In this document: positions 1 through 8,717 of the stretch, piece by piece
How the letters are laid out: every line of letters starts with the position of its first letter
How positions within the stretch are numbered: position 1 is the first letter of the stretch
Virus record (IMG/VR): IMGVR_UViG_3300025009_000275
Span: 1 to 35,429 of that record
Strand: one strand, 5' to 3'
DNA length: 35,429 nt
Source: a virus
The notes under the pieces: generated by a model
What the model saw: the letters and a program-made list of their open reading frames with translations, nothing else
What the model was told of the DNA's origin: nothing
The model's database searches: none
Position numbers and translations under genes: made by a program

Positions 1-134
1 AGAAAATAGACTCTCAAATTAGTTCCATAAAAAACAATATTTCAACAGGATTTAAAGCGGCGGCAAAGGCTGGTGCTGTTGCGCTTGCAGGAATCACTAC
101 GGCAATTGGAGTCATGGCTGGTGCTTCAATAAAA
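1..134. repeat. Terminal direct repeat, left copy (circular assembly overlap)
   Basis: The first 134 bases recur as the last 134 bases (35296-35429) with a single difference: T at 122 against G at 35417, both giving a glycine codon. Reading is continuous across the join, so this is most simply the overlap of a circular or circularly permuted genome and not a feature inside the virion DNA. A true short terminal repeat cannot be excluded, but it would lie in the middle of a coding gene. Confidence 0.93.
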
Positions 135-2591
135 GTAGCGGCAACGGCAGACAGGGTTGATAAATTATCGCAAAAAATAGGGATAAGCAGAACTGCTTTC
201 CAGGAATGGGATTTTATTCTTTCTCAAAGTGGTGCGAGTGTTGACGGCTTGCAGATGTCGTTAAAGACACTTTCAAACGGTGCGGCAGAAGCTAAAGATG
301 GAACAAAAGAATACGCAGATGAGTTTAAGCGACTCGGTGTACAGGTAACAGATACAAACGGCAACTTAAAGAGTAGCGAAGTGCTGTTCAATGAAGTGTT
401 TGTTGCCCTTTCTGGAATGACAGACGAAACACAGCGAACTGCTACAGCATCAAAACTCTTGGGGCGTTCTGCAACAGAACTTGCCCCGGCAATGAATGGT
501 GGTTCTGATGCAATAGAAAACATGAGAGCGCAAGCGCATGAACTTGGACTTGTTTTAGGAGACGATGTTGTTGACGCTGGTGTGAGACTTACAGATAGCA
601 TAGACCAGCTAAAGCGTATGGGCACTTCTTTAATGGCGAACTTCTTGGGGCCGGTGTTGCCACATATCAATGCAATAGTTCAGGGTTTGATCGATATGAT
701 TAAAGGTGTTGACGGTGCGGCACAAGCATTTGGCGAAAAAATGAGTACAGTCATACAGATAATCATAGATAAAATCATATCTTTTTTGCCAAAAGCTGTT
801 GGTTATGGTAGTAAGATTGTTGTTGAAATAGCAAATGGAATCATTAACGCACTACCAACAATCGTGGAGCAAACATCATACATGCTAGGCTATCTCATCG
901 GCGTGATATCGGTAAAACTTCCAGAGTTCTTGCAGAAGGGCAAGGACTTCATACTAAACCTTATCGACGGGATGAACTCTAACAGCGAAAACCTATTGAG
1001 CAATCTTGGTACTATGGTTTCTGGCCTAGTAACATGGTTGTTAGGCAACGCAAAAGACTTTATCTCTGGCGGTGCTGAAATAATCGCAAAACTGATACAG
1101 GGAATTTTTGACAACATTCCTCTTGTCATTGACCAGATTTCAAGTGTTGTCGGTTCTATTGTTTCGTGGATAATGGACAATGCACCAGATATGATAGCAA
1201 GTGGAATCGAGTTGATTGTAAACCTTATCCAAGGTATTGCTAACAGCATGCCGGCCATAGTAGAAAAACTGAAAGAAGTACTCGGTAACATTGTCAAGTG
1301 GTTTGCTGAAAATGCACCAGACCTGATTGTATCTGGTGCCCTGCTTGTAGCAAAACTTATTGTTGGGATAATCAACGCCATACCATCTATCGTAACTGCC
1401 GGTATTGACCTCATAGCAGGTTTGGTTTCTTCTTTTGTTGACAACTGGCCTACCATCAAGGAGAAGGGAAAGGAAGCCGTAGGAAAACTCGTTGAAGGTC
1501 TAAAAGAATCTGCTGGAAATATTTCTAGTGAAGCTATCGAAATGGGTAGTAAAATAATAAGTGGTATTATATATGGAACCATGAACCTTAAAACCAGAGC
1601 ACTTGAAATACTGAAAGCCATTCCAGACGCAATAAAAGAAAAGACTCAAGATGTTATTGACGGTGCAAAAAATATCGGTGTTAATTTGATTGACGGATTT
1701 ATCACAGGATTTGAGTCGATTAAAGACAAGGTAAGAGATAAAATTATGGCTTTCTTTGATTTAATTCCTCTTGGTATACGTAAACTTCTCGGCATTGCTT
1801 CACCGTCCAAAGTGACCAAAGAAATTGGTGGATACTTTGCCGAAGGTTTCGCCGATGGAATTGAGGATGGGATAACCGGTGTTATGCGCAGTGCTGAGGA
1901 CATTGCAGAGATAGCAGTTGAGACGGTTGAAGCGTCTGTACCAGATGCTAAACAAGCCGGAACAAATTTAGCCAACGCCGTTTCAGAAGGTGTTGAAGAA
2001 ACAGCGCCAGTAGTTAAAGATACTTGGCAAAGCGTTCTTGACGAAATGTCAACCAATACGACAACTTGGGTTGGAACAATACAGAGCGTGATTGGAACAT
2101 TAAAAGGCGCATTCGCAGAAACCATGATGGGCATAGGAGAAGCGATAGCGACAGGCGGTCTGTCTTGGGATATCTTCGCAAAGTCTGGACTCAATGCTTT
2201 GGCAGATGTTTTGAAAGCGATAGGCGATCAACTTGTGGCAATGGCGGCGTTGAAGTTGGTTCAACTTGATTTCGTCGGTGCAGGTATTTCCGGTGCCGGA
2301 GCCGCCGCCGCATACATCGCCGCCGGAGCAATCAAGGCAAAGGCCGCAAGCTATGATGTCGGTGGTATCATCAAACAGGATCAACTTGCAAACATCCATA
2401 AAGGCGAGACAATAATTCCAAAAGGCATAACCGCCGACATGAAGAGCGCGGGGCTTATGATACAACCGCTGGGGCGCAACAATGCGACTTCCGGCACGAT
2501 GTATGGTATAATCAATCTTGACGGAAGGGAACTGGCACGGGCCGTATTTCGGCACACCGATAACAATGTTGGGTTGGCATACACAGGATGA
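1..2591 (+). CDS. Tail tape measure protein (3' part; gene begins at 35253)
   Basis: Tape measure protein, which sets tail length and helps DNA enter the cell. The true start is ATG 35253, directly after the Gp15-type chaperone gene. Across the circular join the gene is 2,634 nt, 877 residues, in frame. The internal ATG at 114 is not the start. The central part is rich in hydrophobic segments arranged as roughly 40-residue repeats (about 850-1500) in which motifs such as LIQGI and WxxxNAPD recur. Helical hydrophobic repeats of this kind are typical of the family. Position after the G/T-type chaperones and before baseplate genes supports the call. At about 1.5 Angstrom per residue the tail would be near 130 nm, if that rule holds here. 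The stop overlaps the next start (ATGA). Confidence 0.95.
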   Translation, partial: KIDSQISSIKNNISTGFKAAAKAGAVALAGITTAIGVMAGASIKVAATADRVDKLSQKIGISRTAFQEWDFILSQSGASVDGLQMSLKTLSNGAAEAKDGTKEYADEFKRLGVQVTDTNGNLKSSEVLFNEVFVALSGMTDETQRTATASKLLGRSATELAPAMNGGSDAIENMRAQAHELGLVLGDDVVDAGVRLTDSIDQLKRMGTSLMANFLGPVLPHINAIVQGLIDMIKGVDGAAQAFGEKMSTVIQIIIDKIISFLPKAVGYGSKIVVEIANGIINALPTIVEQTSYMLGYLIGVISVKLPEFLQKGKDFILNLIDGMNSNSENLLSNLGTMVSGLVTWLLGNAKDFISGGAEIIAKLIQGIFDNIPLVIDQISSVVGSIVSWIMDNAPDMIASGIELIVNLIQGIANSMPAIVEKLKEVLGNIVKWFAENAPDLIVSGALLVAKLIVGIINAIPSIVTAGIDLIAGLVSSFVDNWPTIKEKGKEAVGKLVEGLKESAGNISSEAIEMGSKIISGIIYGTMNLKTRALEILKAIPDAIKEKTQDVIDGAKNIGVNLIDGFITGFESIKDKVRDKIMAFFDLIPLGIRKLLGIASPSKVTKEIGGYFAEGFADGIEDGITGVMRSAEDIAEIAVETVEASVPDAKQAGTNLANAVSEGVEETAPVVKDTWQSVLDEMSTNTTTWVGTIQSVIGTLKGAFAETMMGIGEAIATGGLSWDIFAKSGLNALADVLKAIGDQLVAMAALKLVQLDFVGAGISGAGAAAAYIAAGAIKAKAASYDVGGIIKQDQLANIHKGETIIPKGITADMKSAGLMIQPLGRNNATSGTMYGIINLDGRELARAVFRHTDNNVGLAYTG

Positions 2592-2881
2592 GAATATATA
2601 TAAATGATATAGAATATCGACTGACAAACAACGCCGAAATAGTAGAGCAAGCCGGCGCAACAGCGGTTATGAGTGCAACAATACTGATTGAAGAGCAACG
2701 CATACCGGAGCCTTTTGATCGTGTTGAAATTGAGGACGGTGGTGGCAGTGCTGGCTTTTGTAGTTTTGACGGTGGTGTTAAAGATAACACCGTAGTTTTA
2801 GACGATGTATTAAGTTTAGATAAAGATATTGACGGCACATGGAATCAGTGGGATTCCTTAGCATGGGAGGATATAGCATGA
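2588..2881 (+). CDS. Small baseplate-like protein (97 aa)
   Basis: Lies directly behind the tape measure gene with a 4-base ATGA overlap, where the distal tail or hub protein normally sits. The N-terminal 65 residues (starting MRIYIND, with IPEPFDRVEI and a Gly-rich GGG turn) look like the first beta domain of phage baseplate hub proteins. The tail end carries two Trp motifs (TWNQW, LAWEDI) of the kind seen in baseplate proteins. At 97 residues it is far shorter than a full distal tail protein (about 200 or more). It may be a minimal version, or the N-terminal piece of a hub whose remainder is the 5303 gene. The stop overlaps the fibre start (ATGA). Family assignment is inference. Confidence 0.6.
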   Translation: MRIYINDIEYRLTNNAEIVEQAGATAVMSATILIEEQRIPEPFDRVEIEDGGGSAGFCSFDGGVKDNTVVLDDVLSLDKDIDGTWNQWDSLAWEDIA

Positions 2882-5040
2882 GTTTAGTTTTAACAAGGGA
2901 AGCGTTAAGCAATCAGATTGCAACGGATTTGGCGACAAGGAATACAAATGCAGGATTGATTGAGGGGGCTGTGGATGGTGCTGTTGTAAGAATTGATACA
3001 GCGGAAAGCGATATTGCTACGTTAGAATCCGATTTAGGGCTAGTTGAGATTGATGTAGCCACGCTCAATGGTGAAGATACGGTAGATGGTTCAGTCGCTA
3101 AGTCTGTGAAAGATGCCATTGCCCCTGTCAGCACCTCACTTGATGCAGTCAAGGTCAAGACCACCGAAAACGACCTCGCAATCCAAGACATCCGTCGTGA
3201 CCAGACCCTTGCCAACCAATCGGAAGCCAAGATAAGTGTTGCGGATTATGGCATCGTGGCATTGCCGAAGAATGCGACTGGCAACTTGAAGATGAAGAGG
3301 GAGGGGTTGACGGCTAGGAATCTGGTGACGAATGGTGATTTCTCGAATGGGACTACAGGATTTACTCCACTGGGTGCTACATTATCTGTCACAAACAAAA
3401 TAATGACTTGCACCGCAACTGGGGCTGGAAATGTTGGAATTTTTCAAGCAATAAGTGCAGTCAACGGCTCAAGGTTCTACACAGCAAGAGCAAGAATCAC
3501 CGCTGGGTCAGCAACAGCACTGAATTGCAATTATGGTGGAGGTGGAACCGCAATATCCTCACCTGTTGTCGGAACTTGGTACACCATACTGAGTTTAATA
3601 GGGAGTCCGTTAGCAGACCAGTTTTATGTCTATGCCTCTGGCGGTTCAGCTGATTGTGTGGTAGAGATAGACGGTAATCATGGCTGTGTAGCTATAAACA
3701 CTACTGCAAACGGCGACACCGAAACCAACACGACCATCCTTGCTCAAAAGTACCCCTACTTTGCCGACACCAAAAACGTGCCTTTCACAGGGCGGTATCG
3801 GGGGAGGGGGAAGAATCTGTTTGATAAGAATGAGTATAAAAATTTACGTACTCAATATGATTTTATTGGTACTACAGGGTATTCTACTAAAGTAATTCAA
3901 CTTGTTCCGAATACTACATACAGAATAACTGGTTATGGTGTAGCAAATGCAACTACAATAATTCTATTAAACGTTTTGGCACAAGTAAACGGAGCTGGAT
4001 ACTTTGATTTTAGGATAGCAGACACAAAAACTTTTACCACTTTATCAGATGGAAAGTTGTATATAGGGGTAAACACATCGAATACTGACGCACAAGTTAA
4101 TGCAAGGCTCGAAGAACTTTCCGTTCAACTCGAACTCGGCTCCACCGCCACCACCTACGCCCCCTTTGAAGCACACGACCTCTATCTCTCCGCACCCGAA
4201 GGACGTAGCGTACCGAGTGCAAAGGATAGCGTTGAGGTACAAGATGGGCGGTTGGTGCATGTGAAGAGGGTGAGTGATGAAGTTACCATAGCACCTACTG
4301 ACATTATCGGTCTTCATACATATGGAACTTTGTTTAAGTTTGCGTCAATTCTTATAGCTAAATTTGCAGGGATATTACCAGCAAGTTCCCCATCTGGGAA
4401 TATCAGTGGAGAAGATGATGCACTTAGAGCTTATTACAATAGATATGTTGCTGGGTTCTCCCCAGATTCTCAAAAACTCCATGACATTGTATATAATAGC
4501 ACATGGTCTAGCGGTACTGTTTTTGTTGCAATTCCACTTGCTACAGCGGATGTAGCAGAAGCAAGGATATACCTTACAGGATTAAAGATAAGATATACTC
4601 TCAACACCCCAATCACAACCCCTATCGACAGCGACGGAGCAATCCCTGCCGGTGCATCAGTGTATTGGGAACCAGCGATACCCGACGTTGGAATCTACAC
4701 AACCAAGTTTGATATCTTTGACACCGACCACCAAATTTCCAGTATTGATAAGCTATACAAAGTGGACTTTGCCACCGGTGTGCAGACCTTGCTCACCGAT
4801 GCGGTGGTAGCAGGTGACGGACTTTCTTTCACGAGTGCAAGTTTGACAGATGGCGACTTGGTCAATGTGATCTATTTCTACAGCGTAGCAAATCCAGAGG
4901 GTCTTACCACTATCACTTACTTGAACAGCAATCTGGTTATTGCAGATACAGCTAATGGAAAGTATTACACACAGAAACCAAAGATTACAAATGGTGTAAT
5001 ACAACCCTTAGCAGATTGGACTCTCACGGAGGTAGTGTGA
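2878..5040 (+). CDS. Modular tail fibre / receptor-binding protein
   Basis: 720 residues from ATG 2878, which overlaps the previous stop and has GGGAGG 8 bases upstream; the longer frame to 2839 lacks such support. The first 120 residues are helical with heptad-like IxxLExxL spacing, as in trimeric fibre stalks. The middle holds two modules that open with the sugar-binding-like phrases NLVTNGDFSNG (about residue 145) and GKNLFDKNEY (about 315), each ending in a Q(L)ELG.TATTY-type motif. The C-terminal 150 residues are beta-rich. Known relatives are phage minor structural proteins that bind the cell surface. Base composition swings strongly: by hand count 27% GC at 3841-3900 and 62% at 4141-4200, a sign of module exchange. 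Confidence 0.8.
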   Translation: MSLVLTREALSNQIATDLATRNTNAGLIEGAVDGAVVRIDTAESDIATLESDLGLVEIDVATLNGEDTVDGSVAKSVKDAIAPVSTSLDAVKVKTTENDLAIQDIRRDQTLANQSEAKISVADYGIVALPKNATGNLKMKREGLTARNLVTNGDFSNGTTGFTPLGATLSVTNKIMTCTATGAGNVGIFQAISAVNGSRFYTARARITAGSATALNCNYGGGGTAISSPVVGTWYTILSLIGSPLADQFYVYASGGSADCVVEIDGNHGCVAINTTANGDTETNTTILAQKYPYFADTKNVPFTGRYRGRGKNLFDKNEYKNLRTQYDFIGTTGYSTKVIQLVPNTTYRITGYGVANATTIILLNVLAQVNGAGYFDFRIADTKTFTTLSDGKLYIGVNTSNTDAQVNARLEELSVQLELGSTATTYAPFEAHDLYLSAPEGRSVPSAKDSVEVQDGRLVHVKRVSDEVTIAPTDIIGLHTYGTLFKFASILIAKFAGILPASSPSGNISGEDDALRAYYNRYVAGFSPDSQKLHDIVYNSTWSSGTVFVAIPLATADVAEARIYLTGLKIRYTLNTPITTPIDSDGAIPAGASVYWEPAIPDVGIYTTKFDIFDTDHQISSIDKLYKVDFATGVQTLLTDAVVAGDGLSFTSASLTDGDLVNVIYFYSVANPEGLTTITYLNSNLVIADTANGKYYTQKPKITNGVIQPLADWTLTEVV

Positions 5041-5153
5041 TGAATATTTTTATTAGAGCGTATGTGGAAAGAATCAAGAAGGGTGACATGACCATCGAGC
5101 AAGTGCCGGAAGCGTTGAGGAAGGAAGTGGCAAATGCTCTTGCGCAAGGATAA
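5040..5153 (+). CDS. XkdX / CD1375-like short tail protein (37 aa)
   Basis: A 37-residue protein starting with ATG 5040, which overlaps the fibre stop (TGATG), with GGAGG upstream (5029-5033). The sequence has the pattern of the very small proteins that follow fibre genes in many Firmicutes phages: an N-terminal hydrophobic turn, then a charged loop and the phrase MTIEQVPEALRKEV, close to the T(I)DDVP..YR..V motif of the XkdX/CD1375-like group. Function is unknown in the family. The tight coupling suggests production with the fibre. Confidence 0.6.
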   Translation: MNIFIRAYVERIKKGDMTIEQVPEALRKEVANALAQG

Positions 5154-5331
5154 GCTCTACCATTTCGGCATCTGCTTTGTAGTCTCCATATTCCAACCTT
5201 GGCTAGCTGTAGGGCTAGCCTTGGGGAAGGAGTATGGGGATAGTACGTGGAGTTGGGGAGATTTACTAGCCGACGGATAGGGCATCATCTTAGGAGGACT
5301 CATTGGCATCTTGGCAAACAGCAATACATGA
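5134..5331 (+). pseudogene. Small membrane protein of DKLxHFG type, interrupted by TAG
   Basis: From ATG 5134 (AAGGAAG upstream) a 48-residue frame runs to TAG 5278-5280. It contains DKLYHFGIC, a hydrophobic stretch, GKEYGD and DLLADG. The same signature, complete, is found in the intact protein at 11241-11489 (DKLLHFGIC, GKEVGD, DLLADGAGIALG). After the TAG the frame continues with GIILGGLIGIL and stops at 5331, so one sense codon in place of TAG would give a 65-residue full-length relative. Other genes here stop at TAG normally, so genome-wide recoding is unlikely. I read it as a nonsense-truncated copy, unless the short form is functional. The extension overlaps the TTG start of the next gene. 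Confidence 0.6.
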
Positions 5332-6883
5332 TATCGCTAAATACTTTCTAACGGGAACGTATGAAAAAGCGTTCTCTTTGGAAGGTTTGACGAACGCTGA
5401 TACGTCTCTTATTAGTTGGGACACGACACTTCCTATCACCGTTGAAACTAAACTATCAAACGGTGATTGGGAAACCGCAACATCTGGAAGCGCAATCAGT
5501 GGAGCGACAGGCAATCTTTCTGGATTGTCGCTTGCGGTGCGATTGACCTTGACAACGGCAGACTTGTATGTTTCGCCGCTTGTTTCAGCGATATCGGTGT
5601 CAATTTCACAAGATTCAAAGGTTGTATTCTTTGGCGTAGTCGGCATTCCCGAAACACCGACATACACAACCGAGTTTGTGCCTAACCGGTATAGCTTGCA
5701 AATCCAGTCTGCCAATGCACTTCTATATCGGCGCACACTTAGCGAGGCATACCAAGAAAAGACCATAACCGAAATTATCCAGGATATCTTTGACAAGTAT
5801 ATCGCCGGCGAAGGTATTACGTTGGGGCAGATATCAACCCTACCATTCACATACGACGTATACGTTGCACAACGCAAGTACGTTGCCGATGTTTTGGATG
5901 AGCTTGCAGGTCCGGTCGCATCGACATGGCACATAGGACCGGATAAGAAGTTTTACTTCCTGTCAAAGACAGACTTCGACAACTATCCTGCACCTTCGCA
6001 CTTGTCGGAGATCAAAAAAAGTGTTTCTGGTCTGGATCAACGCACGGTACAAATAATCGCCGGTGCAAAGGCGCGTACCTCCATACAAACGCAGACGGAT
6101 AACTGGACGGCAGACCAAAAGACCATAATACTAGGCTTTCCACTTGCCGAGATTCCTACGATAACCATAGAAGGTGTACCGGCTACGGTTGGGGTGAAGG
6201 GTCTGAATGACGAGGAAGAATACACTTTCTTGTGGGCGTACAATTCCGATACCGTGACACTGAACAGTGGTGCAACCGTTACTCCGTCGGCAGGTGATGC
6301 CGTTGTCGTATCGTATATCGGCTTCTTTGAAATCGAGATAGAAAACCAAAACGGCTCCAAGATAATCGAGATTGCATCATTGACAGGTTCCAGCGGACGT
6401 ATTGAGAAGGTCGAGACGGATACTAGCATCGAGACGTTTACCGATGGTTCGAACTTAGCAGACCAGTTGCTTGAAAGGTATGGCGAAGCGGACGAAACGA
6501 TAACTTGCACGACCGACAACCTTGAATACACCGACATCTTGACTTCTTGGACGTTCAACTTGCCGGAAATCAATATCGTTGGCGATTATATTATCACCGA
6601 GCGGAGCATAACACGGCTGACAGACACAAGGCCACGTGTACGCTTGACATTGAAAAACCAGAACTATTACACAAAATATGGGTCGGTTTTCAACAAGTAC
6701 GATAAAAACGTGAGACGGTTGTCAATAAACAGCGAGGCTGTTATAATCAAGACAGAAGCGAGTTACAACGAAAGGCTACAATTCGATGAAAGTTTCGAAC
6801 AGGCTGGGATTGTATACTACCCAACAGCAAGCGAATTTATTGATCCGGTGATTTTGAGTTATCCTATGGAGATGTTGGCATGA
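5303..6883 (+). CDS. Baseplate hub-like / tail-associated protein
   Basis: 526 residues from TTG 5303, chosen because a perfect AGGAGG sits 5 bases upstream and no ATG fits. The sequence is beta-rich with acidic loops. Residues 1-110 resemble an immunoglobulin-like or galectin-like baseplate entry domain. About 110-230 contains a helix with ITEIIQDIFDKY and the phrase YVADVLDELAG, as in phage hub proteins of the gp44/gpD type. The C-terminal part has the ITRLTDTRPRVRLTL stretch usual near the end of these hubs. It may work with the 97-aa protein at 2588 to build the baseplate. The fibre cassette sits between them, an odd order. No peptidase or lysozyme motif is visible. Confidence 0.6.
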   Translation: MASWQTAIHDIAKYFLTGTYEKAFSLEGLTNADTSLISWDTTLPITVETKLSNGDWETATSGSAISGATGNLSGLSLAVRLTLTTADLYVSPLVSAISVSISQDSKVVFFGVVGIPETPTYTTEFVPNRYSLQIQSANALLYRRTLSEAYQEKTITEIIQDIFDKYIAGEGITLGQISTLPFTYDVYVAQRKYVADVLDELAGPVASTWHIGPDKKFYFLSKTDFDNYPAPSHLSEIKKSVSGLDQRTVQIIAGAKARTSIQTQTDNWTADQKTIILGFPLAEIPTITIEGVPATVGVKGLNDEEEYTFLWAYNSDTVTLNSGATVTPSAGDAVVVSYIGFFEIEIENQNGSKIIEIASLTGSSGRIEKVETDTSIETFTDGSNLADQLLERYGEADETITCTTDNLEYTDILTSWTFNLPEINIVGDYIITERSITRLTDTRPRVRLTLKNQNYYTKYGSVFNKYDKNVRRLSINSEAVIIKTEASYNERLQFDESFEQAGIVYYPTASEFIDPVILSYPMEMLA

Positions 6884-7314
6884 TAAGAATACGCGGAGAA
6901 TACGAGATATGGAGAGATGGTGTACTAGTTGACCGGTTCCATAATATCATCACAACACCGGTGTACGAATACATCTTGAAAAGCCTTGCAGGGGAGAGCC
7001 TTGGAAGTCTTGATGTTTCCTACTTTGCTTTTGGCACCGGAACAACACCACCAACAGAGAGCGACACCACCCTAGAAACGGAAGTTTTTAGAAAGGCTTT
7101 CACTTCTAAAAGCTGGAACGGCAAGCAATTTGTTGCAATCTGCCAACTTTCAACGGCAGATGCAAACTTCTCAATATCCGAGATTGGAATATTCTCCGGT
7201 GGTAGCATAACAGCTGACAGTGGAATACTACTTTCACACGCACTAAAGCCAATTGAGAAAAACAGCAACATAACGTATAATATCATCTATAGGCTGAACT
7301 TGGAGGAAGTATAA
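6880..7314 (+). CDS. Tail protein, baseplate-proximal (144 aa)
   Basis: Starts with ATG overlapping the previous stop (ATGA), so it is translationally coupled. The 144 residues are mostly beta strands with Gly/Thr turns (FGTGTTPPTESDTTLETEVFR) and a C-terminal IIYRLNLEEV. The phrase on thresholds of test values and ISEIGIF is common in small phage tail and fibre-attachment proteins that follow hub genes. No membrane segment or enzyme motif. Likely a fibre adaptor or part of the baseplate; exact role unknown. Confidence 0.55.
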   Translation: MIRIRGEYEIWRDGVLVDRFHNIITTPVYEYILKSLAGESLGSLDVSYFAFGTGTTPPTESDTTLETEVFRKAFTSKSWNGKQFVAICQLSTADANFSISEIGIFSGGSITADSGILLSHALKPIEKNSNITYNIIYRLNLEEV

Positions 7315-8442
7315 ATGGCATATACAAAGACCACATGGCTTGCCCGTGTCGGAACAGCACTCAATAGATTCCTAAAGACAAACGAGACCGAAACGAGCGT
7401 CGAGTTGACCAACGACCCGACTGGTGTTAGTACTGCTGGAACTCCGTTTACTGTTGACAACATGAACAAGATTGAACAGGGGATTTATGACGCACATGAG
7501 GCAATGGGTGGAAATTTTACACAGTTGGATACTGATGGCAGTCCAACGTTTGCTAGTCTTAGCACGGGATTCATAAACCAGCACAAGCCGACAACGTGGG
7601 CACAGTTGGGTAATAGTTTTGATTTTGTATCATTAGCATATCCTGCAGTCTGTTCACTATCATCTACAAAAATAGCACTTATAGAGTCCAACAGCGACGA
7701 ACTACGTACCTATGAGTGGGATGGCACAGATTGGGCACAGGTTGGAAACGGTTTGGCTATAGCTACCATGGGACTGAGGGCAAAATTATGTACACTTAAT
7801 TCTACTACCATTGCATTTATAGATGACAACAACGACGAACTACGTACCTATGAGTGGGATGGCACAGATTGGGCACAGGTTGGAAACGGTTTAGCTATAG
7901 CTACCATTAGCGATGCTGTATTATGTTCACTATCATCTACAAAAATAGCACTTATAGAGTCCAACAGCGACGAACTACGTACCTATGAATGGGATGGCAC
8001 AGATTGGGCACAGGTTGGAAACGGTTTAGCTATAGCTATTGGTCGTCCTGCCATCTGTTCCTTGTCTTCAACCACCATAGCATTCATTGATAGTACAAAC
8101 GATGAACTCCGTACCTACGAGTGGGACGGCACAGATTGGATACAGGTTGGTAGTGGTATTAGTGTTACGATACCAAACTTTCCTTCTGCTTGTACGATTA
8201 ATTCTAATACTATTGTCATTACAGCCGATACCACGGAGAGTAAAATCAGTACATATCATTGGAATGGATCAACATGGTCTAGGGTTGGAAGTGTGTTTCC
8301 AATATCTGGTGGTAATCTATCTGGTCTTGCATCTTTATCAGAAAAAATTGTAGCCCATGTTGATGACGGAAATAAGAAGCTCCGAACCTATGAACTTTCC
8401 TTCTCGGAATTCCCGCCGAACCCTGCGTTCGGTACGTTATAA
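7315..8442 (+). CDS. Repeat tail protein with six propeller-like units
   Basis: 375 residues, ATG 7315 with GGAGG upstream (6 bases). Residues 1-85 form a unique N-terminus that probably attaches to the tail. From about residue 95 six units of 44-46 residues follow, each built as (A/I)QVGNGLAIA ... SLSSTKIA(L/F)I(E/D) ... DELRTYEWDGTDW. Units 1-4 are nearly identical and units 5-6 have diverged. Such a four-strand unit with a repeated Trp and Asp is what a beta-propeller blade looks like, and six blades would close a ring. Likely surface or receptor recognition at the tail tip. No family name can be given with confidence. Confidence 0.65.
   Translation: MAYTKTTWLARVGTALNRFLKTNETETSVELTNDPTGVSTAGTPFTVDNMNKIEQGIYDAHEAMGGNFTQLDTDGSPTFASLSTGFINQHKPTTWAQLGNSFDFVSLAYPAVCSLSSTKIALIESNSDELRTYEWDGTDWAQVGNGLAIATMGLRAKLCTLNSTTIAFIDDNNDELRTYEWDGTDWAQVGNGLAIATISDAVLCSLSSTKIALIESNSDELRTYEWDGTDWAQVGNGLAIAIGRPAICSLSSTTIAFIDSTNDELRTYEWDGTDWIQVGSGISVTIPNFPSACTINSNTIVITADTTESKISTYHWNGSTWSRVGSVFPISGGNLSGLASLSEKIVAHVDDGNKKLRTYELSFSEFPPNPAFGTL
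7650..8027 (+). repeat. Near-identical tandem DNA repeats within the propeller gene
   Basis: The block beginning CGACGAACTACGTACC recurs at 7695, 7833, 7968 and, diverged, at 8100: steps of 138, 135 and 132 bp, always in frame. The first and third copies are identical over about 105 bp (7650-7754 and 7923-8027), which points to a recent duplication or gene conversion spanning two units. Confidence 0.9.
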
Positions 8443-8462
8443 ATACATAAAGGTGGTTTTAG

Positions 8463-8717
8463 ATGAGTGACGTGGTACTGGTAGCTTTGATTGGAGGGAC
8501 TGTCACGGTAGTGACATCGATACTAAGCAGACTTGGCAACAAGAAGTATCTTGACAAGATAGCCGAGGGAACCAAGCTGGGGCTTGAAAATGATATCGTC
8601 ATTTTCGATGCCTTGCGACGGAACAAGATAAACGGCGAGAGCGAGATACAAGAGCGAAAAATGAACGAATATTTTTTGCACACAACAACGGAGTCTTTCT
8701 ACAGGAAGTGCAAATGA
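8463..8717 (+). CDS. Small membrane-anchored protein (84 aa)
   Basis: Short protein with one N-terminal membrane segment (about residues 3-20, VVLVALIGGTVTVVTSI) and a charged helical C-terminal two thirds. GGTGG upstream of ATG 8463. It opens the block that leads to holin and spanins and may belong to lysis or to a membrane complex. The C-terminal EYFLHTTTESFYRK has the look of small phage proteins encoded next to holins. Its stop overlaps the next start (ATGA). Function unknown. Confidence 0.55.
   Translation: MSDVVLVALIGGTVTVVTSILSRLGNKKYLDKIAEGTKLGLENDIVIFDALRRNKINGESEIQERKMNEYFLHTTTESFYRKCK

Noticed and set aside
5278-5280. Genome-wide recoding of TAG to an amino acid
   Set aside because: Several secure genes end at TAG exactly where the next gene starts (for example 30545-30547 and 35250-35252), so TAG is a normal stop here.
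7650-8027. CRISPR-like array
   Set aside because: The repeats are in-frame 132-138 bp coding units of one protein without spacers and without cas genes nearby.
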